Positions 37,886-49,800 of a stretch of 64,000 bases of DNA are shown piece by piece. Source of the stretch: Apostichopus japonicus (taxonomy: Eukaryota; Echinodermata; Holothuroidea; Aspidochirotida; Stichopodidae); the NCBI RefSeq assembly GCF_037975245.1, contig NC_092562.1:27106054-27170053 (forward strand), in the 5' to 3' direction. The notes under the pieces were generated by a model, which saw only the letters and a list, made by a program, of their open reading frames with translations, did no database searches and was not told the origin of the DNA. How positions within the stretch are numbered: the first letter of the stretch is position 1; each line of letters opens with the position of its first letter. A program made the translations under genes and the position numbers.

Positions 37886-40800
37886 TATTACAACGTCCTT
37901 GATTTCAGCTGATATTGTACCGAGTGATGAGTTGGTCTCATTAACTGTCAACACTGGTGATGCATGTGTGAGCATTGGTATGATGAGCACCGGATCGAAG
38001 AATGTTGCAGACTTCAGATGGTTGAAGGATAATTGTCACCGAGACGACGCTCAATGAAGCTGAACAAGGTTGTTGTATGTTTTAGCCCATTTATTCACAC
38101 GCGTGGTTTGAACAAGACCACGGTGAAAACTAGAAAGTAAAGATATCAATACATCAATATACAAACATTGGTGAAACAAACACATTAATTGAACAATTCA
38201 ATAATAACATAATAATAACATAATAATGCATTATATTTCTTCTTATAAAACAATGCACAAAAAAGGAAGAAGTATAACAAATAACATTTGGTAACATGAA
38301 ACAAGACATAAGGAAAGATTGGCGACAATTACATTCTTTATAATTAACTTACAATCGTTACCGGGCAAAACCAACAGCACGACAAACTGCGGTGTACAGG
38401 GGTTTACAGGGATTAACGGCGGCTTTCTGGGGTTAACGGCGGCTTTCTGGGGTTAACGGCGGCTTTCTGGAGAATGTACAGAACACCAACAAAGTAATAA
38501 CCTCTGGCGATACATCTACTCCAGATACTCTTACAAATAAGCAAACAACAAATACACAGTAAAAGGCAATAATAATAAATAACAGGCACGAGCATGCAGC
38601 AACATCACATTAAAGGCAAATATCTATAATGCGATATTAAAAGAGATATACAATTACAATATCAAGCCCCTTAATACTTATATAAAACAATTAGAATACT
38701 TACATACTAAGGAACAGTGCTACAGGAACACATGCGACGCCTCTCTGAGCCAGGAGAGGAATGAAGCATGTGCACTTCAAAATACGCAAGTATACATCGA
38801 TTACGTAATTGCGCATCGATTACATAAGTATGCAAATCGAGGTGGATAAGAAAGGCAACTAGTAAATGGGCAGTATTGACCTCTGCCCGACCTCGACCAA
38901 GCGGAAATTTCCATTTGGTCACGCTAAGCAAATAGCACACATCGGCAACGATGACACTCCCCCCACTGGAATACGTCATATTCAAGTATAACAACCTACA
39001 ATACCTAAACCACCCCATCGATGTACATTAAATTCCAAAACAGCTTTAGCAATCAAAATTGTGACGTAAAGCTTCTTTACCAAATAAACAACCATAAAGC
39101 CTGACACACCTGACAGCTCAATCAGGAAGATAAAACACATCAACTATATTTACATGAAATTTCAACGATAATGCTTGCAAACACTTAAGAAGAAGTGCCG
39201 ATTGAAGTAAAACAATCCTCTTGACCAACGGCCTTCCCTTAGTAACCCAAAAATCCTTCCTTACAATACTTAGCACCCACTCAATGCCAACATGGGCGAT
39301 ACTGTGTGCGTCCTTAACAATAGACTCAGCAATAGGATGTTTACCAGATATTATACACGGGTGTTTGCTGTCAAACTCTTTCAAACGGCCGCCTACCCTG
39401 AGAAGCCCTTTACCATCTAGAAACGGAGTTAACGTTTTAAGGGAACTAGATGCTCTGACAGCCTTACCCTGACTTAACCTTTCTAACTCAGAACAGAAAC
39501 TAGAAGACTGACTCTTACGGAGGAGGATATCTCCTGCACGACGAACTTCTTGGACAGATAATCTGCCCAAAGGTTTCTGCCCCTTAAAAAAAATCGCACA
39601 AGACGCAAGAGCCACGCTAAACCTCTCTTCATTTTAAACCATGAAGAATAATGATTCATGATCCTATATAATGGCTCATCTGAATCTCCAACATCACTTA
39701 ACCCAGGAGGGGACACATGACCAGCAACAGTCGTATAACCCACAGTGACGTCCGTCTCTTTGACTTCAGGATCGTCATCCGTTAAGACGAGCGAATTAAG
39801 TTTAGCAGTTTGCCAATCGTTCTTGTACCGACCCAATTTGTCAGGACCGTTAAACCATTTACTACTATTAAACTTTGAGAAGGAACAATTTCTAGTAACT
39901 AGATCAGCTGGGTTAGCTTTAGTTTCAATATGGAACCACTGTTGCGGGTCACTGAACTCCCTGATAAGACTAACCCTATTGCCAACGAAAACATGGAATC
40001 TTCTGCTATCATTGTGAATATACTTCAAGACAATTTCCGAGTCTGTCCAAAAATACGACTTAGCAAATTCAAGAGCTAACTCCCTTCTCAACAGAGAATC
40101 AACCTTTACGGCTAATACAGCAGCTTGCAGCTCCAAACGAGGTATAGTACGTAGCTTTAAAGGAGCAACTTTACTCTTACTCATGACTAACTGTACATGA
40201 ATTTCCCCTTTCCTATTTACACAGCGTACATAACAGCAACAGCCATAACCTTTAGAGCTAGCATCTGAAAAATGGTGAAGTTCGATGAATGCATCATCAA
40301 AGGAACAAGGCTTTATACAACGAGGTACCCTCAAACGACTAACAGAAGACAACGACTGGGCCCAGGTGTCCCAAGCCCTTACAATATCAGGGGGTATCTC
40401 CTCATCCCACGACAACCCACGGGCTGTAGCTTCCTGGAAAAGGAGCTTGCCTGAAAGGACTACAGGACTTATCAAGCCTAGCGGATCGAAAATTGACGAA
40501 ACTATACTAAGCATTCTCCACCTGGTTAACAAGCCACCAAAATCTTTCTCCAGTGCGAAGAAGAACTCATCGCGCGAAACCATCCACTTTATACCTAAAG
40601 CCCTGCTTTCACTACTAGTACCAAAATCTAGAACTTCCTTAGCCCTACATTCCACGGACACTTCAGCTAGCAATCTGAAATTATTGACTACAAACTTAGT
40701 TAACTTAAACCCTCCACTTTTCAGGGCCTTGGGGGTTTCCCTAATAATGATCTCAGCATCTGATTTACTCGACACAGAACTAAGACAATCATCTACATAA

Positions 40801-43800
40801 AACGATCTTTCAACCGCATACTTAACAAGCGGAATCACACTCGGCAGATCAGTAATTGTACGCCTGAGAGCATAGGCGGAGCTAGCCGCACACCACACCC
40901 CTCCAAACAAATGTGACGTCATACGAAGGTATCTTAATTTACCATTAATGTACCATAGGAATCGTAGGGCATCTCTATCCCTAGCTGGGATCCTAACTTG
41001 ATTATACATAGCTTCAATGTCTGCTTGAACTGCTATACTATGTTGCCGAAATCTCAACAAGACCGGCAGAAGCTTATTAATCATGTCGGGACCCTGCATA
41101 CAACGATCATTCAAAGACTTGCCTTTGAAGTTACTAGCGCAATCGAAAACTACCCTAAGTTTGCCTGGTTTCTTCTCTGACACTACAGCATGATGGGGTA
41201 AATACCATATCCTGTCTACCATGAACAACTCTGAATCTGGTACTGCCTCTGCATAACAGTTATCTACAAGTTTCACAATCTCAGCGTCATACCTATCATA
41301 AGAGCCGTTCCTAACAAGTTTCTTGTACAACGAGTCTAACCTAGTTTTGGCAACAACAAAATTATTTGGGAGGGTCTCCGACTGCCCTCCAAGGAATAGG
41401 AAGTTCATGGTGACCATCCACTTTCCTGTGCTCTTTGTCCCACAAAGATATCACCAACTTGTCCTCGTATGACCAAGACGGGAGATCCAACCCCGCATTC
41501 TCTATTTCCCACAAACGAGAAACATCAGTCTGAATAGTCGAAGTAGATATAAAATTTGAAATTATCTTACGACTCGGGAGGCTAATGGGAGATTGTCCAT
41601 TAAGACTCCAACCAAACATGTAACGTACCGCAAAGAGCTCCCCTGGAGCACCCCGCCTAACCTCCAACGGCACAAGTGCTTCAGAATTATCTTGACCTAC
41701 GAGAATGTCAACTGTAATATCAGTACTTTGATAAGCAGGTAGGGGACCGATACCACTAAGATGGGAATAACATTCCAGATCGACCATAGAATTCTTAACT
41801 GGTATTTCGTCAACTACGTAAACGGCAGATAATTTTAAGATTTCACCCGATTTAGAAGACAAAGACAGTTCTACCATTTCGGATTGCTGAATACCTGACG
41901 AGTTCAACGTTCTAAGCTCAAATTGATAAGAGTTACCAGTGATTCCTAATTGGTTGACCAATGCACGGGAACAAAATGAATTACTGGATGCACTCTCTAA
42001 CAATACAAATGCGTCACACAAACTGTTCACGGTGGCCTGAACTAAAGGCATATGTGTACTTTTGCTACGAGAGAAGCTAGCATTAGAAACCTCAATATCA
42101 GGTGAAGAATTTACAGTATTATCATCACAATGAATGTACATGGTATGTTTCCTACCACAACCTCGCACACTACAAACAGAGCGCTTGCCACAATCACTAG
42201 TGTTATGAGAGGCGCGAAGGCAGTTATGACACAACTTATGCTTAATTACAACAGTCAATCTCTCTCTGGGGCGCAATTGTTTAAACTTATCACAATGCCA
42301 CAGACGGTGTGATTGTTCACATAGTACACAAGGAGGTTCAGCCCTAGCGTACATTCCAGGTTTTGCTGCCTGGGCACCTTCACCAGTACACGTATTGGAC
42401 TTAGACAAAGAGATAGAATAGCTGCTAGAAGTACTTCTTTGTTCACGTTTACACTTATCTGAACGCTTGAGATACACGTCGCCATAAACTGGGTCATTTA
42501 CCTCACTGGCGATTTCACCTGCGAATTCAATGAATTCTTTAAACCCTGGATAACAACCATCGGCCCGTTTGGCCTTCAATGCAAATTTTTTCCATCTCAA
42601 CTGCACATAGTTAGGAAACCTGGCAACTATTTCGATTAAGACTGCTTGAGAATCAACCTCCTTCAAAGTTTTTAACTCTGAAAGTACAAGGAATGCATTT
42701 TGCATATCATCAGCTAACTGTTGTATGTCTTGCGGCAGTCTAACTTGTTTACCAAATCTTAACTCGCGTATTAAACGCTCAGTGACTAGGTGCGAGTTTC
42801 CAAACCGGTTTTCTAATATGGAAATGGCTTTAGCATAACCGCTACTACCTCCAACTAACTGGCAACTCCTAATGGCCTCTTTAGCAGAGCCCGACGTATA
42901 CTGCATTAACCTAGACAACTTTAAATCGTTGTCGTCACATACCCTATCAACATTGGCCTCGAAAGCCCTGATGAATTGATGATAATGTAATGGGTTACCA
43001 TGAAATATTTGCAGCTCTACCTTAGGTAAATTCAATAAATGTAGAAATTCTTTACGAGATAAATCTGCATTTGGATTATCCTTAAGGGATTGATCCTCAC
43101 GTTTTACTTCAGCAGAATTCAATGCATCTTTAACTAGATTTAAAGCGGAAATGTAATCTTTCTGCTTGTCACAGAAATAGTCGTCGCTCTCGTCAATATC
43201 CTTCTCATCAGTAAGCGTCTCGTGGTACTTGTCGTGAGCCAACGTAAACACTTGGAAAAGATCTTTCAATAAAATTACATGACTGTTAATGTCCACGTTA
43301 CCTTCCGCGATATACTGCCTGACACGATTAATCTGCGTCGTAACAGCCCTCTTAGCAGAAGTCCTGGGAGTCTTCAGGTCTTCCATGAGTCAGCAGGCTG
43401 ACGACGAGTACATTGGTGCTACGGGAATCAGGCACGTGGTACACTATTTCTGTCACTGGAATACGATGGTGAGCTTTTATACGACAGGAATTGGTAGGCT
43501 TATAGACGACAGGAATAGGTGAATAAGAAGCGACGGCCAGATACCGGACGGCGGAGGATATGCAGGACTTCCGGTTGTCGATACCCAACGATTTTTTCAC
43601 TGTCACCGAGACGACGCTCAATGAAGCTGAACAAGGTTGTTGTATGTTTTAGCCCATTTATTCACACGCGTGGTTTGAACAAGACCACGGTGAAAACTAG
43701 AAAGTAAAGATATCAATACATCAATATACAAACATTGGTGAAACAAACACATTAATTGAACAATTCATTAATAACATAATAATAACATAATAATGCATTA

Positions 43801-46800
43801 TATTTCTTCTTATAAAACAATGCACAAAAAAGGAAGAAGTATAACAAATAACATTTGGTAACATGAAACAAGACATAAGGAAAGATTGGCGACAATTACA
43901 TTCTTTATAATTAACTTACAATCGTTACCGGGCAAAACCAACAGCACGACAAACTGCGGTGTACAGGGGTTTACAGGGATTAACGGCGGCTTTCTGGGGT
44001 TAACGGCGGCTTTCTGGGGTTAACGGCGGCTTTCTGGAGAATGTACAGAACACCAACAAAGTAATAACCTCTGGCGATACATCTACTCCAGATACTCTTA
44101 CAAATAAGCAAACAACAAATACACAGTAAAAGGCAATAATAATAAATAACAGGCACGAGCATGCAGCAACATCACATTAAAGGCAAATATCTATAATGCG
44201 ATATTAAAAGAGATATACAATTACAATATCAAGCCCCTTAATACTTATATAAAACAATTAGAATACTTACATACTAAGGAACAGTGCTACAGGAACACAT
44301 GCGACGCCTCTCTGAGCCAGGAGAGGAATGAAGCATGTGCACTTCAAAATACGCAAGTATACATCGATTACGTAATTGCGCATCGATTACATAAGTATGC
44401 AAATCGAGGTGGATAAGAAAGGCAACTAGTAAATGGGCAGTATTGACCTCTGCCCGACCTCGACCAAGCGGAAATTTCCATTTGGTCACGCTAAGCAAAT
44501 AGCACACATCGGCAACGATGACAATAATGTAAAGAACAGTGCTAGTAATGGAGATGAAAGATGGCCCATCAGTGGACAAGTTGAGGTAGATGACGCTGGT
44601 GTCTATGAGTGTCACATCAACGGTGAGAGGAGTGATGCGAAACAAGGTCTGGAACTGTTGATAGTAAGAGGTTTGTAATGTTGTATTCCAGATATGAACT
44701 GATTAATAGCTACTTAATAAACATATGTTCGTTTCAAAGACATTTATAATCATATTTTGTATTAAAGCCAAACACGATTGTGGTTCATGACACAATAGCA
44801 ATCTCTTGTCGATGAAGTATGATAGTCTATCCGGTAATTTGAATATCCCAACTCATTGTCTTGTGCCTTGATTTATGATAGTTTCAAGTGTGAATTATTT
44901 GTACCAGATGAATCCTTCCTTTCCCCATTATGCAAATCACAGGTGGTGATGCTAGCAACAAACAACAAGTTCTTTAAAGCTATAGTAGCCTTGTATAACA
45001 TTGCATGTTATATATTGCTGTATCCTTCATATGTGGTAGATTTGGAATGTTTACATAAACTGTTTGTCCTTACTTCATCACTAGTGTAAGGAAGCACATA
45101 ATGGACATGCACATTGACACCTTATTACACACACTGCCAAATTTTAAAAATTTGAAATGGACAGTTTTACACACTTGCTACTATCTTGCCAAAAGGTTAA
45201 AACCAAACAAAATGTGTTTTACGATCATGTACTAAATTACAATAGAGTTACAATTCTGCAAAGTGTCATTTTTAATGTTTATGTGCAAAACTTTAACAAT
45301 CTGGTAATTACTATTTTGAAAAGATTTTCTAAGTGAATAAGACGACAATTATCTGAAAATTGCAGTTTTGCGGAGATGCGTTAATTGTGTAAGATTGTAC
45401 AAGTATGTAAATTACCGTTTGGTACACTTGCCAACATCTTGAAACCATCCACAAATCCGAAACTTGTTGCAGACTTACTACTTCTTGTCAAAATGTCCAC
45501 CAAATGTATTTTGCCATTCACAGATTTTTTTCACTTCAATTGCCATGATGACATTGACTACCTTTGCCGTGGCCAGATGTATCTATTAAATGTCACCATA
45601 TTAGAATAACATTGTACTTCCACATTATTTGGATGTGGTTGTTACTTCCAAGTACAGAAACTGCCAGCACTTTCGTTAAACTATGAACTTGAGTCATCAG
45701 ATTACACTCTATTGGACAATAATACTATTTAAATGGATTACCTTAAACTGGTATTTAATTTAAAACAAAAAGATCTACATATATCTATAGATTTTTGCTT
45801 TAATGCAAAGTTTTGTATTCGAGTACTTAATCGAAATAATTATGAATTCCTATTATTTGAGATGGATTACTGTACCTCCGAATTGAGTTATGTTTTAAGC
45901 AACATCCTTCACCAAAGGAAAATTGGTTAGAGTCGCGACAGATGTGACAGGTTAATGCTGCATTTACAGAAATTACTTTTATATAGACTAATTGGTATTA
46001 GTTTAATTTCTTAATTAATATTAGACAGATCTTCTTTCATCTATATTTTTTCTAGAAAAATTTGCTTTTCTCAAATTAGTTGTTTCTTGTTAAATAAGCA
46101 TCGCAAGTTAACAAGTAGCAATTGTGTCAATATTATAAATTTCAAAACAAGTGTGAGAGCAAGGACGGCATGCTTGAGGAATGGGTACACTAACAGAGGA
46201 TATGATTAATATGTGAAGCCGCAACCGTTATCAAAAAAGCAATTAGCGCCGGTTTTTGGATTGTGCTCTTCCAAATGCCTACTTTCAGTGGCGGAGATTT
46301 CTTGTCAGAAGTAGGGGGGGGGGGGGGGTTGCAGGCCATTGATGAAATAAAAAGTCATAACTGCTGGCTCACTATCTAAGTGGAGCGCCACCATAAGTTG
46401 GCGCAAAGTGCACAAGAATTTTTTGGCAAATATTGCCTCCCAGATTGCAGTAAATGGCACTGCCCAGGCCTTGAAAAGCTGCATTTAACCAGGGGCGTAT
46501 GCAGGATTTTCTAACCCGGGGGCGCGTATTACTATCTAAGCGGAGCGCCACCATTGGTTGGCTCGCAGCGTACAAGCAAATTTCTGGTTTTGGTACCCCC
46601 AGATCACTGGAAACTGACCAACCATATGTACACTTTTGCCTGAGAACCAAGTTTATTCCAAATACTTTTTTTCTCATCAATAACCTTTTTGAAGATTGTC
46701 ACCAGTCACACATCATGTTCGACTTCATCACATATCCTGTGGGTCATTGCTTTTGTAGGTGATTCTTCATCGCGGCCCACAATATCCGTCAGCCCCACTG

Positions 46801-49800
46801 TTCAGAATTTGAAAATTAACAATTCTCGTGCATAAATTCACTTCAAAACATACCCATAATGTTGCACAAAATATCATCTATGGACAACCGATATAGAAAA
46901 ACCTCCTTCAAACCCTAACAGACGGGTCAAAATTGCACGAGTATGATGAAGAATGTTGGTTAGGGAATTTTCGAAAATTCAGACGGCTACTAAAAAATTT
47001 CGTTGAAGGAAATAGAAATATACCAGATATTTCCGAAACCGAACACTACACACATCGACAGTTTTGAGCATGGGCGCAGATCAGTCTTGGATAATGATGG
47101 GGACGCGTGTCTGTTCTATGACACTATCTAAGCGGAGCGCGACCATGGGTTCACGCGTAGCGTACGATTTTTTTGGCCAAATATACCTCCCAGATCGCCG
47201 GAAATAACACTTCCCAGACCTAATAATGCTCCTAAACCTCCTTAAGTTTTAGATCTCATGGCTTAGAAATTTAGTTTGGAGAAATACATGGGCGTCTGCA
47301 GAAAGAAAATCAGGGGACAAATAATCCAAGTAGACTTTTGTATAAACGATGGGTCTGGGGTCCTCTCCCAGAAAACAAATATAGGCTGCCGCAAATGCAA
47401 TTTCCGTCCTATATTTAACAACTGTGGATAAAATACAATAAAATGAGAACTTTTGCATGTCATTTGCACAATGCTGGATCAAACTGCGCCAAAGTTCAAT
47501 ACAGGGGAACTTGAAATGCAGCTATTGGTCAAGACAAATTGGTGGGGACACGGTATATCATGTCCCCACTACTGAAAAAGTTGGTGGGGACGCGTCCCGC
47601 TGTCCTCACCAGGATCTGCGCCCATGGTTTGGAGGCTGTTTATCGTTGAACGCCATTTTCATGCTCACTGATATGATGTGATATCTGCTGTTTGCTTTAC
47701 AAATTCGAATAATTTTGTCACTGTTCCTCTTTCTCTTCCCGTTTTCTTGCCGTATTTTCTACTCCATCCTTTTCTCCTTTTCTCTCTTTCTTCTTTTTCT
47801 TTTCCATCCTTCACCTCGTTGAAGTTGGCAAGTGTATACAGTTCCAAAGCTATTCAACGGCAACAAAACGTTATTTTGTGTATGTCTGTTGTGGGGTGAA
47901 GTTAGCGCTATGAGCTACAAGTTCCAATGCGCAAGGTGGGGGAAAGGGGCTAGAAATAATGTGTGGGCGAATTCTAACTCGGTTTTCGGTCGTTAATTGT
48001 TGATGTAGCCTACCAGGTAAAAGGTTGAACCATTTCAAATTTAATAATTTGATTTATTATGCCATTTGGAGCACATAACATAGGCTATAACAGAACATTA
48101 CTGGCAAAAACTAGGGGGGTTGATTGTGTGGGCCAACCCCCCTCTTCAAAAAGTGGGGGGTTTACCCCCCCCCCCCCAACCCTCCCTGTTTCTCCGCCAC
48201 TGCCTACTTTTGTCACTGTGGTATTTGAGAGATCACGCTTGGATAGGTCGTCTGAATACATGAGAAGTTGCTGCAATAATGAATATGAAAATAGACCATG
48301 GCTGGTACATTGTAATCCAAAATTCGAAATGCAATTCTATAAAGTTCTTGCTTAAGTGTTTCACTAATAAATGTTGGATTTCATGAGGAACAATACACAT
48401 TCAGCATAGTGACGGTGCAGCACATGTATATTTTACTATATAGTAAGATAACTAACTATCATGTCAGCTGCATAATCATAACTTACATCTTTGCATGATC
48501 TTTCGTAATATCAGCTTGTCCAGCTTATCGATGGGGCCCAGATCATTGTGATGGTATATGTGATAACTGCTATAACGGAGGCATTTGTGATGAGAACAGT
48601 GGAAAATGCATTTGTGCGCCTGGATTCAAAGGAAGAAATTGTGAAGAAGGTAACAGTTTTCTGCATGTTTCACTATATATCAACATATATTCATTACAGA
48701 GAAGGATTCTAAATAAAGTGAATTTCAAAATCATAAATGTATATAACATTTGTTCAATTTCACTGGTAATCCACTTCACTTTTGATTTTTTTTTTTAAAT
48801 GACGTCACTTGAGGGAATCGAGCAATGGGCCAAGTCTACTGTTTCAAAAGCATTTAGACCTTAAATCTTGCACTTAAAGGCCTTATATAACTGTCATGTT
48901 TCCTTGTTTAGGTATATGAGTTCTTTTAAGCAATCAAGTAGAACACAGTCGACGTAGAGTATTAACAAATAACATGTTATAATTTATTGCGTTACATCAT
49001 GCTGTACAGGACAGATATGTAGGACGACATGTCCAAGGTTACTTGATGACAGATGGAGAGACAGGGTGAACAAGGACGAGTAGACGGCATTCTTTAACTT
49101 ATATACCAATATGCAAACACACAGCTCATTAGCACACAGGTGCAGATTATATAATGTAGTGCATCATTTGCACACGTACATGTGAATGCATATTCAATAA
49201 CATTACAATAACATCTGTTCAAGTTCACTTGTAATCCACTCCACTATTGATTTTTTTTAAATGACGTCACTAAAGGGAATCAAGCAATGGCTCAAGTCTA
49301 CTGTTTCAAAAGCTTTTAGACCTTAAATCTTGCACTTAAAGGCCTTATGCCGATCGTGCCTTTTCTGTCGCTGCGCTTTCTCTTTCGAACGAACTTCCAT
49401 TTCACGTTCCTGACTCTACCTCCCTCTCTGTTTCAACTTAAAACATTTTTGTTTGATTCCTAGTTTCTTTTTACCCTTGGTTTCCCTAGTTTCTTTCTAC
49501 TTGTAAAGCGCTTTGAAATGCTGTATTAAGCGCAATATAAATATGATTTGTTGTTATTAAAGGTATGCTGTTGGTAATTTCAAAACGTTTGCTACCATAT
49601 CTGCAGATTAGAAGGGGGTTCTGATATGGTGATGTGTTAGGCTTGATATGTTCAGAAATTCGAAAACCCAAGTGTATGCCCTTGACAAATTTAATTGTGT
49701 GATTTGAGCGGACTCACTTAAAACTTCTAATTAAGACAGTTATAGCCTTGTTAGCCATTGCATGCTGTTTGTGTTTTGTCTTCAATCCAGATTATATACT

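Larger units (their letters stand above)
38034..44523 (-). mobile_element. BEL/Pao LTR retrotransposon with truncated integrase
   Basis: A 6,490-bp element with 923-bp LTRs at 38034-38956 and 43601-44523 starting TGTCA and ending TGACA. It is flanked by the 5-bp duplication ATAAT (38029-38033 and 44524-44528). Internal genes are on the minus strand: a gag/protease frame (43386-41362), an RT/RNase H frame (41417-39483) and an integrase N-terminal remnant (39615-39118). A purine tract abuts the 3' LTR. One LTR difference was found by eye (near 38202 versus 43769), so insertion is very recent. The integrase catalytic core is absent and two frame changes exist, so this copy probably moved in trans. 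Confidence 0.95.
46286..48202 (+). mobile_element. hAT-like non-autonomous element with perfect 8-bp TSD, host of nested insertions
   Basis: The left end CAGTGGCGGAGA and right end TCTCCGCCACTG form a 12-bp perfect inverted repeat. The identical 8-bp repeat CCTACTTT flanks it at 46278-46285 and 48203-48210. Inside it are a reverse-orientation copy of the GCGTATCC family starting at 46490 and a further element at 47069-47626. No transposase frame is seen. It lies in the gene 2 intron between the Ig2 exon and the first EGF exon. Confidence 0.92.

Noticed and set aside
38413-38595. Identical 60-residue frames in both LTRs (also 43980-44162)
   Set aside because: LTR sequence read by chance; it includes the 20-bp repeat and has no recognisable domain.
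43560-43600. Primer binding site of the BEL/Pao element
   Set aside because: A TGG-starting stretch lies about 12 bases inside the LTR, but I could not match it to a tRNA 3' end, so no site is called.
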